Below are positions 1-10,285 of a DNA stretch of 64,000 nucleotides, in pieces. Position numbers and translations under genes: made by a program. Every line of letters starts with the position of its first letter. Positions within the stretch are counted from its first letter, which is position 1. The notes beneath the pieces were generated by a model, which saw only the letters and a program-made list of their open reading frames with translations, did no database searches and was not told the origin of the DNA. The DNA comes from Halicephalobus mephisto (Eukaryota > Nematoda > Chromadorea > Rhabditida > Panagrolaimidae), in NCBI GenBank assembly GCA_009193035.1, contig SWDT01000047.1, positions 62,001-126,000 on the forward strand, in the 5' to 3' direction.

Positions 1-292
1 TTTTGGTTTTGATGAATGTTGTATATAATATACAGATTTTGATCTTAATGAACGTATCGTAAAATATGCTAATTTTCGTCTTTACGAACGTCAAATACAG
101 GCTCAGATTTTGGCTTCGATCCTAGTAACAAACTACGTTTGTAAACATAATTAATGGCGAGTTTTCTGTTGAGGAATGAATTCAAGAAACTCCTATAAGC
201 TCTTTAAGACATGGCATTTACACTGATCATGTAAAAGCAGGTGGTTGTTTAATTCCTTGCACTTGCAGCTAAATAGAGAGTTACGGAAAAGA

Positions 293-1703
293 ATGTCCAA
301 GGATTCCGGTTTTCCAATTAACGAATCGGTTACCGTAATTGACATAATATTGTGGTGTCCTGTTTTAGTGATTAGTCCACTAAATGTTTTGGGATGTTTA
401 TTGATGGCTTATTTCACATTTTTCGATTCTAAAAGATGGCATAAAAACTTCTTGTAAGGGAACTTTCGAAACTTTAATTACCTTAGAATTTTAGAGTCCT
501 CAGATTCGGAATCTTTGTTGCTTTCATTTTATGCTCCACAAGTTATTTTGTGATTATTTTACTAAGCATTATGACGAATGTTTTATTCGGTGTAAAGTAT
601 CTAGAACTATATGAGTGGTGTACGCAAACATATTATTTCGGAATGGATTTAACAAGGATTCTCTTCTTTGCAATGTTTATTGAACGTACTGTAGCTACAA
701 TCAACAGCAAGTATTACGAAAAAATCACAATACCCTGGCTTTCTATCGTGTTGCTTCCGTCTGCGATAATCATTGCCAGTATTATTACTTATTTTAAGAT
801 GCTTTGTAAGTTAAATGATTTTATTTAACGAGATCAAAGTTCAGTAATGATTCCTAGAATCTTTAGAGATTTTGAAGGTTTCCAGGAGTTCATAATAGAT
901 TCTGGCGCTCTGAAATTCCTTGAATTTTTATCAAAATTTTCGGTACATTTCAGACTCTAGTAAAAATTTCAGTGAACATTTAAGATTACAATTTTAAAAT
1001 GTTTTAGAAGATTCTGATCCTTTGTGTCGAAATACTTCCAGAAAGATATTTTTTATTTCAATTTAGTGTAATTTTTGTAATTCAACTTTTGAACTTTTTA
1101 GGGTTCATGAGTATTTCTTTTACCTACTACTTGGGATTAGCGCTGGATATCGTAAATTGCGTTGTAAGTCTAGACAAATTTAATTTTTTTAAGAAGTAAT
1201 TTTTAGTGTGTAAGATTGTTGAAATCACTGAACAGAAAAATGAAACAGTTAAAAAACCGGTCAGATATAGTCTTATCTCAGAGATATCAGATAAGTGAGA
1301 ATATAAAGTCGTTGAATCAGCTTTATCCGGCCATTGTTCTTGGTGTAGTTTTGTCTACAGTAGGCACTATATACAACATTTTCTTCCGAGCTGTTCCGAA
1401 TTCCGGCTTTTTTAGTCGGTATTCTGGTGAAGTTTATTATTTGGTGACAAAATTACTTTTGGGATTTTTTAAACTACTGTATTTCAGAGTTATAATATTT
1501 ATATTTTACTATCGCTTGGCATCTATATAAAGTTCGACAAAATTTACAAAAAACGATTTTTGAAAATTTTCAAATTCAGAAATTCAAGAATTACTGTAGT
1601 TACAGTAAAACCTATGAATGCTGCAGATACTAATAAATTGGTGAAAACTCAGACGACAGATGAGTACTTTGCATCCCTCAAAAAAGAATGGAACGTGATG
1701 TAA
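293..1703 (+). CDS. Sre-family chemoreceptor-like 7TM protein (5 exons)
   Basis: Predicted seven-transmembrane chemoreceptor of the nematode Sre type, expected in the membrane of chemosensory neurons. Five exons join with consistent phases: 293-453, 504-805, 1102-1163, 1207-1443 (an alternative donor at 1432 is also in phase) and 1488-1703, giving about 325 aa, a normal length for the family. Seen in sequence: hydrophobic segments in every exon, the motif FIERTVATINSKYYE after TM3, the highly typical LSQRYQISEN before TM5/6, and the C-terminal EYFASLKKEW. The ATG at 293 is chosen because TM1 starts about 18 residues later. The last intron is only 44 nt (or 56 with the other donor), short even for worms. 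The ligand is unknown. An Srab/Srb assignment is the main alternative, but the RYQ..EN motif favours Sre. Confidence 0.78.
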
Positions 1704-2620
1704 TTACAATCGAAAGATCTGCATCGAACTGTTTGATGAACAAATTTTTAGAAAATTTCTTTCGTCATTTATCAAAAGAGAAAAGATCAAATCTCGATTA
1801 CAACCGAAAAAAAATAACTTTATTCAAAGAAGAAATGTTTCCACATTTGGAATTAAATGATTAAACTGGAACGAACAAAAAATAAACGTTTTTTAGAGTC
1901 ATTTATTTTTATAAATTATTTTTAATTTTATATTTGGATTTGTTTTTTAATAAATTAATAATCTTAAATGTTGAAATTAAAACTGCAAAAATTGTAAACA
2001 AAACTTACATTTTTAAAAAGTATGATTGGTCCCAAAGCGATTTGATCTAACTTTAGTCTGTTGTTATGAGTTTTAATTTTTTATAAAAGACCAACAATCA
2101 AGCTAATTATAAACGAATATATAAATATTTGCTTTGGGATTACCACTCGAAATATATTCTCGAAAAATCATTGATCTTATTACGAATGATGCTTGATCCA
2201 ATCTTCAGTAATTTTATTAGTGATTTTTAATATACAGTAACTGAATTCACAATTGGAAAATAAATAAAACACTATTTGTGTCAGGACCAGGATTTGAAAT
2301 TTGTCATTAAAATATGAATAAAAAAGTTACTGAGTAAAAAAATACTGGTCCTAACACGATTGATTTTTGATTGTAATTCTGATTACTTTACGACATACAA
2401 TAATCAAACTTATACTAGATAAACATTATTCGTGTTGAGATTTAAAAAAATAAAACATGTCAGTTTTGTTTTGAACAACTTTTAATTTGATGATTTTTCG
2501 ATTATGAAATTGCTTAATGATTCTTTAAAGACCAGTCCAAAGATCGCCTCGTTGGAAAAATTTTGTTTGTTCTTTCAATAATCGATTATTTTTTAACTTT
2601 CATTTTTATTCAAAAATCCA
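1704..2620. other. AT-rich intergenic region
   Basis: No open frame with splice support on either strand. It is strongly AT-rich with scattered poly-A/T runs, and contains no recognisable transposon or RNA gene. Confidence 0.6.
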
Positions 2621-3561
2621 ATGTCTAAAGAAGTTAATTATTTTGGAAGTTGTCATTGCGGAGCAGTCAAATGGTCTGTCAAGGCTCCAGAAGCCATTGA
2701 AGCCATTATTTGCAAGTATGTTTAATCACAATAATTTTTATATTTTTTATATTTTTTATTTTAGTTGTTCTGTCTGTACAAAGAAACAAAATCATCATTT
2801 TATAGTTTCGTCGGAAAATTTTTCGGTTTTGCAGGTTAGATGTTTACAATCAAAAAAATATTTTAATTTATTTCAGGGCGAATCAGATTTGGTCAATTAT
2901 CGTTTCAATGAAAAAGTAGCCCAACATAAGTTTTGTAAACATTGTGGAGTTCAGAGCTTTTATCATCCAAGATCCAATCCGGATTCCATCGGTGAGGAAT
3001 ATTGATTTTATTAAAAATTATTTCGAATTTTTTTATGTGAATTTTTATTACAAAAATTACTGTTTTTTTAATGAAAAAAATATTTGGAATGCGGTAGTCA
3101 GACTTCTAGATTCCGAATGTGTTTTTAAAAATCAATGAAGAAGATTGATGAACTTCGGAATTTAATCTTAGGACATGACATTGGAAGTTGATGTTTTTAA
3201 AAAAGTTGAAAATCTCAAAGAATAAATATTATTGGAAAAAACTAAATTCATTAATCATTATTTAGTAAATTTATAAAATTTCGAAAGTCAACTTTTAATT
3301 TTGATTTCAGATTTGGAATTTACGAAAAAAATTATTTAATTTTAAATATAAAAATAGTGCAATTTTTATGTTTAAAAAATTCGTGATTATGTGAAATAAT
3401 TTGAAAAATAAATCGGAACAATTTTAGCGGTGATGCCACACTGTATCGACTCTCCTCCGATCAAAAAACTCACTTTCCGGAATTTTGACGGTCAAAACTG
3501 GGAAACTGAAATGCAGAAACATGCTCCAGTAGCTTACAAATTTGAAAAAAATGATGAATAA
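2621..3561 (+). CDS. GFA/CENP-V-fold zinc-binding protein (4 exons)
   Basis: Small cytosolic/nuclear protein of the Mss4-like GFA (glutathione-dependent formaldehyde-activating) / CENP-V family, a zinc-binding fold. Whether it has enzyme activity is not known. Exons 2621-2715, 2765-2834, 2877-2991 and 3428-3561 join in phase to give 137 aa, a full-length single domain. The zinc-ligand pattern is complete: C11-x-C13 (CHCG), C31-x-C33-x-x-C36 (CNCSVC) and C75-x-x-C78 (FCKHCG), followed by FYHPRSNPD, as in GFA proteins. The C-terminus KKLTFRNFDGQNWE also fits the family. Intron 3 (436 nt) is the only long intron. Start codon: the first in-frame ATG after an AT-rich leader, eight residues before the first zinc-binding strand. 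Family identity is firm; biochemical role is not predictable. Confidence 0.9.
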
Positions 3562-3692
3562 ACTTAAGCAATTCTGAATTGAATGAATTTAAGAATGTTC
3601 GATAAATTTCCAACATCAGAGATCCAGATTAACTGGAAGATTCTAGAAAAATCTCAGTTCCATCCTATTAGATCTTTCTAGAAACACACATA

Positions 3693-4037
3693 CAAAAAGT
3701 GTAACTTTTGACCTCCGTAACAGTTGCGAAATGTAACATAATCGTCACAGTTTATTAATATTTGACATTTGTAATTGTTGTGGACACATAGTCCCCATGA
3801 CCAGAGATATTCAGAATACCAAAGTCTTAACCGTCCCTTCTCTCCACTGAGGAGTATAAAAGGGAACACTCCGGTGTATCGGTGTGTCCTCCTTGAGTGT
3901 AGTTCTGATATTTAGTAATATTGTCCTATTTTATATATTGGTGTCTTATTGTTAAGTAAAGACATAACAGTAATGAAAATTATAACTTAATAATGACGAT
4001 TCGCATTTGTTACCGGGTCAAAGGTTACACTTTTTTG
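3693..4037. mobile_element. MITE family 1, copy 1 (interrupted by a solo LTR)
   Basis: Terminal inverted repeats: left CAAAAAGTGTAACttttgacc and right, read on the other strand, CAAAAAAGTGTAACctttgacc. Both are flanked by TA, consistent with a Tc1/mariner-type MITE. Without the nested insertion at 3776-3969 (and one copy of its target duplication) the element is about 146 bp, matching the copies at 51242-51389 (148 bp) and 59667-59815 (149 bp). The interior is partly self-complementary (GTGACGAT / ATCGTCAC), so it can fold back. Non-coding. Confidence 0.8.
3776..3969 (+). mobile_element. Solo LTR (194 bp) with 5-bp target duplication
   Basis: Starts TGTTG, ends ATAACA, and is flanked on both sides by GTAAT (3771-3775 and 3970-3974). 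Removing it plus one GTAAT restores the MITE it sits in. A TATA box (TATAAAAG, 3855-3862) about 80 bp in fits a U3 promoter, with the rest as R/U5. A 5-bp duplication is typical of Ty3- or Bel/Pao-type retrotransposons. No internal retroviral-type genes are present: this is the remnant left by LTR-LTR recombination. Confidence 0.78.
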
Positions 4038-4405
4038 TATATCGAATGAATGCAGGATTTTCCGCAAAGATTTATTTAAAATCAAACCTTTGTGAAAAGT
4101 TACATGAAGATAAAATTGAAATTTTTTAAAAGATCTTTATCAAGTCGGATTGGATCTTTTTAGAACAACTAGGAGCAAACTAGAATGTTCTACGAAGATC
4201 TAGACCAAGTTGTAATAAACCTTTTTAGACAGCAATATGTGGAATTACAACTGTCTAGAAAGATCTGTATCGAATTGGATTGGAACTTCTTAGAACCCGA
4301 CCTGGGGTAGAGGACCCGAGTACATAGTTAATCAACATTAAATTTTTTACATCCACAGTATATTTTTTACAACGAACTACTATTCTCTCGTCCGCACTAC
4401 TATCT

Positions 4406-4613
4406 GTCGGAAAACTAGATCTGGCCTCATTTGATCCGAAACTAATATGGAAGGAAAAATGTCTCTTGGCAGGCATCGAACCCGCATCATCTTGCTATCC
4501 GGGCAAATGCTTTTCTCTTAAGCTACGAGAGCGACCTTTTCCATTCCATTCCTGGAAGCAGAATCGTTTCTCCTGAACGATCGCTCCTTTCTCGCTACGC
4601 TTAATGTCGCGAC
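4406..4613 (-). repeat. tRNA-like dispersed repeat, copy 1
   Basis: A 208-bp block repeated at 58808-59005. On the minus strand the middle contains tRNA-like parts: a D-arm-like stem GCTT/AAGC with an A-box-like TAGCTTAAGAG, an anticodon-arm-like stem with a 7-nt loop CCGGATA, and a T-arm with loop TTCGATG inside a B-box-like GGTTCGATGCC. The acceptor stem pairs poorly and position 33 is C, so it is not a working tRNA gene. The flanks share ACTATCT (4399-4405 and 4614-4620). It could be a tRNA-derived SINE or a DNA-transposon MITE that captured a tRNA. Confidence 0.6.
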
Positions 4614-4724
4614 ACTATCTAACAAAAGTATTTGTGTCTAACAGAGTACAGAGATAAATTTTATTAGATCATTCAGGACTTATATTTGTCACAGATATCA
4701 ATGACACTTAAAGTAATAAATCAT

Positions 4725-4916
4725 TTATTTACCGTAAAATCCCATGTATGGATATCCATAACCGTATCCATGTCCATAACCCATTCCATGGCCGAAGTGA
4801 CGGAAACGACGACGACGTCCGAAACCGTAGCCGTGATATCCCCATTGGGCTTCGGTGACGACGGCGAAGACAGCGATGAGGACGATGAGGAGTAGCAAAG
4901 CTTTGAGAGAAAGCAT
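4725..4916 (-). CDS. Secreted Gly/Tyr/Arg-rich antimicrobial-like peptide
   Basis: Single-exon 63-aa precursor. Residues 1-23 form a clear signal peptide (MLSLKALLLLIVLIAVFAVV, then a TEA cleavage region). The mature part starts QWGYHGYGFG, followed by a basic block RRRRFRHFGHG and GY repeats, ending MGFYGK. This composition and the QWGYxGYG start are those of the Caenorhabditis NLP/caenacin (CNC) peptides that the epidermis makes after fungal infection or wounding. Members of that group lie in arrays, but only one copy is seen here. The ATG at 4916 is chosen because it begins the signal peptide and lies about 50 nt below a TATA box. Direct antimicrobial action is inferred from the family. 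Confidence 0.75.
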   Translation of the reverse strand: MLSLKALLLLIVLIAVFAVVTEAQWGYHGYGFGRRRRFRHFGHGMGYGHGYGYGYPYMGFYGK

Positions 4917-4968
4917 CTTTTCAAAATAGTCGATTGCAGTCAACTGATTTGTTTCTGTGCCTTAGGCC

Positions 4969-4975
4969 TTTTATA
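4969..4975 (-). promoter_or_regulatory. TATA box of the Gly/Tyr-rich peptide gene
   Basis: TATAAAA on the minus strand, about 53 nt upstream of the start codon at 4916. It is a well-placed core promoter for a highly inducible small gene. Confidence 0.6.
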
Positions 4976-6114
4976 CATATTTTAGAGGTCAACTGTATCA
5001 CAAGGTGTTTCCCGAAGACAACAAAGTGATCATTGAAAACTGAAACGAAATCTTGAATCATCTAATCAGAGTCGTGTAGTTAGGCGAATCGCGCATTTCC
5101 TGACGCAAAAACTGGTCGTCATGAAAAAAATTATTGTTCTTATTTAGGCTAGTTTTGAATACGGAGTCTTTGTTTAGGAAAATGATCACTTTTTGTACTT
5201 TTCAAGGACAGATTCATGTTTTACTCAGCATAAATAATACTTTTCTTGCAATAAAAAACAAAAATTAAAGCATGTTTTTTATTTTCAACATAAACGAAAA
5301 AAATAAATATCCTTCAACGATATCCTTTGTTTACTATTTCGGAACGCAATTGGAGAATAACAAGAAATTTTAGAAACTTAGAATTTATCGCATGATTTGA
5401 AAACTTTTTAAACTTAATAAATGTTGAATTTTGAAATCTTTAATTTTAGAAATCTGTATCAAAAAATTCTGAATTTAATTGCAAATATTTTTTAGTATAG
5501 TTTTTAATTTTTGTAAAATCACATAAATACTAAATTTCAGTTTCGATCTCGATTGGAAAATTTAACAAATTTTCGTCGACATTACTTTGAAATTTTATAT
5601 TTTTATTTTTACAACAATATATTTTCAAAAATGTTTAAATTTAAATTTTCAGTTTTCTATCTTCACTAAAAAATTCTAAAAATCTATATTGAGAAGTTTT
5701 TTGTAATGAATTTATTTTTTATAACATATCTGTCAAAATGAATCTTCAATGTGATCAGATAAACTTCCAAAATGATGACTCAAAGTGACTAACGATAGTC
5801 AGCCAGTTTTTGTTTGTTCTTGGCGTTAATCGGAAAGGCAATTGCCTCGAGCAAACTGTGATGTCACCCTTTTTTCCAACTTAATCCGGTAAATCGACGA
5901 TCACACCTTTCATGGAAGAGCTTTGCTAGATAAATTGAACGGAATTGTCTCATTTTCAAGAAAAATTACAAAATTTTTTGTATAGTTCTTTGATCTATTC
6001 CTGAATAACCGGTGTAGCTATTCTTAGGTAAATAAACCTAGCTTCTTGTTTACGTTTCCTGAAAGCTAACAGAAGAGATCGAATCGGGGTCAAGTATTCC
6101 GTGAACCGGATTCT
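4976..6114. other. Intergenic region between divergent genes
   Basis: Holds the upstream regions of the minus-strand peptide gene and the plus-strand cysteine-rich gene. It is AT-rich between 5220 and 5720. The part from 5750 to 6100 is more complex and probably regulatory for the plus-strand gene. No coding potential seen. Confidence 0.5.
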
Positions 6115-6121
6115 TATAAAG
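6115..6121 (+). promoter_or_regulatory. TATA box of the EB/lustrin-type gene
   Basis: TATAAAG 37 nt upstream of the start codon at 6158, in the right place for a core promoter. Confidence 0.5.
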
Positions 6122-6157
6122 TCAGTCTACTTTGCTCGTTTTATTTTGTCGGTAAAA

Positions 6158-8814
6158 ATGCTCCGGAATTGTATTATTTTCATTTCTATTGCTCTTCTGG
6201 GACTTAGTCAAGGACAGCAGAGAAGATGTCCCTCGAACATGCTCCAGTTGTTCAATGGAATCGCCTGTTCCACAGATGAACAATGTCAGAATCTCGCTGT
6301 TGGTTTCTTCTGCTACCAAGGATATTGTTGTGCTAATACTCAAAGTAAGATAGGATTTAAAATAAATTTAAAATATTGTTAGCTAGTTGAATAATGAATC
6401 AAACATCATTCATGATAAGATTATTTTTATCTCCATTTTTGATGAAATATTTTCAAATCATGATTTTAACACGATGTTTGATTCATTCTTCAACTATGAG
6501 TTTATCTACTGTATATCAAAATTACTAATAGAGTTAGTTATTGAATAATGAATCAAACATCATTCGTAATGAAATCAAAGTTTTTTTGTTCAAATATTTT
6601 TTTGTTCTAAGAATATATTTCTCGGCAGTAGTTCCGCCATGAATGATCTTTGATTTTTCGATCATAAATTTCACTCTTGGTTCTTTAATTCCACAAGAAA
6701 TTATCTTTTCCAGGCTCAACCTCAGGATACGGAACTTCCTGTACCTATGATAACCAATGCAGTTTCACCAATAGCCAATGTCGAAGCAACGTCTGCTACT
6801 GTAGAAGCGGATATCAGTTCGATGGAAACCAGTGCATCTACTCTTCTCGTAAGTTGGTTCTGTTCTGAAATCATCTAACACTTTGATACTAACAGAATCC
6901 CCACAATATAACCCTTGTGGAGTTGACAAAGTACTAATCAATAACGTATGCTTCTCCAAAGCTGGCTATTTTGGAGATTGCACTTTCGTTCAGCAATGCG
7001 ACTTTTCTGGAGCTGTCTGTTCCGATTTCAAGTGCATGTGTGACATCGGCAGGATCTTTGATGGAGCATCTTGCGTCATTGATCCTGACGTTCAATGTAA
7101 TGGGTTTCTTTCGTTTTCTACTAACACCTACTAACATTTTCAGCCCCTCCTGTTGTGCCAGGACCAACGTGTACCAGTGAACAGATACCGATCAATGGGA
7201 ACTGTTATCCGTCGGTTGGAAGAGGCGAGAGTTGTTTCTACGACGAACAGTGTATCCTCGAGGTGAATCTAGTCTGCAGAAACGGATACTGTACTGACAG
7301 GATATTGGGGGACACTCAAGGACCCCCGATCGGCGATGGGACGAATCCGGTGAATCCGAATGTCCCTGTTCCGGTCAACCGGTTCCCGTACTCGAAAGTC
7401 CTCGTTTGCTGCTACAACACGAACCAATCTCCTTGTTGTATGGCGTGTTGCAAGACCTACAACGTCGTCTCGATGCACACGATCCCTCCCGGCCCCTGGA
7501 TCCCTCCTCCGCCCCCATCGCAGCCTCTTTTGCCGCCACTAGGACCGCCTCCTCTCCCTCCGAACCCAAATCAAGGTTACAGACGATACCCTTAATTTTT
7601 CCACTAACAGAGATCACAATAAAATCTTTCACTCACACACTTAACTACAAAGAAAAATTCCTTCTATTTCAGAAAATTGCGGAAATAATCAAGTCCAGGT
7701 CAATGGCCAGTGTTGGCCAACTTCCCAACCCGGAGGTACCTGTCGTTTCGACCTCCAGTGCACTGATCTTTATGCCAATCGTCCTTTAATTTGTTCTGGA
7801 GGGATCTGCAGATGGGTGACAACTGCTAATCGTAGGTTCCTCTTTAAGATAAATTAATTTGGACTTGTTGGGAAAAATCAAGAAATTGAAAATATTTTTC
7901 CATCTGAAAGTCATTGAATAACTTTTATTTTTAAACTATTATAAAAAACTTGTTGTTTTTCGATGCTTTTACATCAAAATATATATAGTATTGTAGAGGA
8001 ACTTCTGAGGGTTTTAAATATATAAAAATCGGTGAAATATAATATGATTTTAAATGACATTTTTATGTTTAAAATCACTATTTTTAATGCCTCTTAAAGT
8101 TGGGTTATTTTTCATTTTTTTAAATATATTAAACTAACAATATATCAAAATATGTATAGTATTGTGAAGGAACTTCTGAGGGTTTTAAATATATAAAACT
8201 TGGTGAAATATATAATTTTTGTTTGAATAAAATAGAATTCACAAAATGATTCTCAAACGAAAAAGTTCCTTCTGTGATTACTTGTATAAATAACCTAAAG
8301 TTGACTTTACTTTAATTACGTTATTCCAGCAACCTGCCGCAATCCTAATTCTCCAGTTGAGAGAATTAATGGGGTCGTCAAAAACTGTCTTTATCAAGAT
8401 TGCACCCCTGGTTATCAGTGTGAATATAATGCTGTCTTTAATCAAGGCCAATATATCTGCTGTGGGAGTCCTTCTTGGAATGATGGGAATAATGGCAATG
8501 GTAAGATTAGATTGCATCAGAAAAGTTTTAACTTTTTTTAGGATTAGGACAACCGAAATTCAACATCGGTCAGCGGATGCCGCTTGAATGCAGAGCTATC
8601 AACGCCTGTACTTACGTGGATTATCCTCATTGCGTTTATTCTCAGAAATATGGATATCGTGTTTGTTGTTCAACAAAATATTGTAATTGAGTTTTGTTAT
8701 TTTTTAAATAAATTCAAAAATAAATTTTCTAAAGCAAAACTGCAGCAACTCGCCAAGAACCGCGAGGAATATAGAAGGAGGCTGAAGAATCTGCTTCATC
8801 ACGAAGACGGATGA
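6158..8814 (+). CDS. Secreted cysteine-rich EB-module / lustrin-repeat protein (8 exons)
   Basis: About 501 aa, predicted extracellular. Exons: 6158-6344, 6714-6848, 6896-7096, 7144-7575, 7673-7831, 8330-8500, 8542-8682, 8735-8814. Every junction is in phase 1. Signal peptide: residues 1-19 (CIIFISIALLGLSQG). Then come repeated modules of about six cysteines (for example CSTDEQC...CYQGYCC, SCTYDNQC...CRSNVCYC, DCTFVQQC...CKCMCDIG, SCFYDEQC) of the nematode EB-module type, a Pro-rich stretch near the end of exon 4, then lustrin-like repeats (TCRNPNSP...CCGSP). The C-terminus is a charged helix (KLQQLAKNREEYRRRLKN). The exon 4 donor (GTTACA) is weak; if unused, the protein ends at 7595 after the Pro-rich segment. 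Likely a matrix or cuticle-lumen protein; exact role unknown. Confidence 0.8.
6383..6573. repeat. Inverted repeat in intron 1 of the EB-module gene
   Basis: Left arm GTTGAATAATGAATCAAACA (6387-6417 overall) and right arm TGTTTGATTCATTCTTCAAC (6474-6500) form a hairpin of about 30 bp. A further copy of the left arm follows at 6539-6573. It looks like a small foldback element with a partial duplicate. Confidence 0.65.
7973..8215 (+). repeat. Direct repeat pair in intron 5 of the EB-module gene
   Basis: Two copies of about 72 bp (about 7973-8041 and 8142-8213), both containing GGAACTTCTGAGGGTTTTAA and separated by about 100 bp of unrelated AT-rich DNA. They differ at only a few positions. Confidence 0.7.
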
Positions 8815-9465
8815 ATCGGGTTTTTTGTATTGTATTGTAAAGCAAAACTAGGTAAGTTTTCAGATTCAATGCCGAGGTCGACATCAAAGTCAAACTTAAA
8901 TCTACAATTTGCTCGCAACATTGAAGCAGATCGGTCGAATTTCTGTTTGTATTTATGAAGATTTCGAAATCAAAATCTGCAACTTGCTCGCAACATTCGG
9001 GCAAGCTGGTTGATTAAATTTTAGAAAAATTTGAGTTTGATATCGAATTCTTTGTAGATTTGAATACTGAAAAGAAAGTTTCGAAAATTTCAGAGCATTT
9101 TCTAAATTCCTCCAAAATTTTTCCAATTTCTAGAGTATTCTAAAATTCAAAAAACTATTTGAAACTTACAATTCTAAAAAATTCTAGAAATTCATAATTC
9201 CATGTCATTTCGAAATTTGCGTAACAATAAAATCTTCAAAATTTCAATTTTTAGAAAATTGTGTTGAGACTATTTCGTGAAAATGCTTGTTTCTGATTTT
9301 TAATTCTACGATTGCTTTGATGATTCATTAAAAATTGGAAGATGAAAATTTTCGGAATGTGTAAACATCATTCCTTAAAAGTTGACTTCTTTCCTCCCCC
9401 ACTTGACCGGACAAAGCCTTTGTCCAATCGGATCTGGAAATTTCACTTTTATCCATTTTCTGGTT
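8815..9465. other. Intergenic region with a dispersed ACTTGCTCGCAACATT-type motif
   Basis: No gene seen. At 8870-9003 a motif of the form ATCTGCAACTTGCTCGCAAC occurs twice. Degenerate versions recur four to five times at 52130-52325, marking a low-copy dispersed repeat. The remainder is AT-rich with many TCTAGAA-type words. Confidence 0.5.
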
Positions 9466-10285
9466 ATGGAGAAAGTCGTTCAAGTGAAGGTTATCGTTGT
9501 TGGAGATTCCAATGTTGGGAAATCTTCCTTGCTTAGGAGATTCCATGGAGAAGATTTCGATGAAGATTCCAAACCTACTGTAGCAGTGGAGTTGTATTCT
9601 GTAAAAAGGAAATTTAGAGGAAAGGAAGTCGTTCTGAAGGTTTGGACTTTTTTGAAATCAAAATTATAAAAATCAGAGAAAAATTTCGATGCGAAATGAT
9701 CTCGAGACAAATTTCTGGAAAGTTTTAGAAGGTTCCAGAATCCTTGGTTTGAGGTGTTGGTAGTAAAAGTACTGGATTCTGGAGGATTCTGGAAAAGTTT
9801 AGAATTTGTTATTAAATTCTGAAAATTCACTAAATTTTAATATTTTTCAGTTTTGGGACACTGCCGGACAAGAACGCTTCAGATCAGTGATTCCTAGGTA
9901 CTATTCTGAAGCCCATGTTGTTCTTGCCATCTATGACGTCACATCAATGGAATCATTTAAATCGTTGGAATACTGGTTCCAAGAACTCAAGAGATATGGA
10001 CCAGAGGATTATTACGTACTTCTTATAGGAAACAAACAAGATCTCGTTAATCAAAAACAAGTAACTCAAGCGGATAAATTGGGATTTTTTTCTTCTGGAA
10101 AGTATCCGAAGGTTTTCGAAGTTTCTGCCAAGAACCTGAAGTCGACAGAATCCGTCCTTCATCAAGTAACCAAAAAAGCTCTTAAGATCAAAGATAAACG
10201 AGATTCCAAACGGTTACAGGAAGAAAAATCATGGTTTTCTCTTGAGGACTCCAACAAGTCTTTAAAAAAGTTCTTCTGTTTTTAA
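9466..10285 (+). CDS. Rab-like small GTPase (2 exons)
   Basis: Membrane-traffic type GTPase of 202 aa from exons 9466-9639 and 9851-10285 (phase 0). All G motifs are present: P-loop GDSNVGKSS (13-21), switch II WDTAGQERFRS (60-70), NKQD guanine-specificity motif and SAK. The sequence WDTAGQERFRSVIPRYYSEA is characteristic of Rab rather than Ras, Rho or Arf. Effector region SKPTVAVELYSV lacks the common Rab T(I/V)G(I/V)xF form. The C-terminus ends KKFFCF: a single Cys at position -2, with no CC, CXC or CaaX end, so normal double prenylation is doubtful. The start lies just before the beta-1 strand (MEKVVQVKVIVVG). Probably a divergent nematode Rab; exact orthology uncertain. Confidence 0.88.

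Noticed and set aside
4450..4560. Functional tRNA gene on the minus strand
   Set aside because: The D, anticodon and T arms resemble a tRNA, but the acceptor stem mispairs, position 33 is C, and the whole 208-bp block is repeated at 58808-59005, so it is a repeat element.
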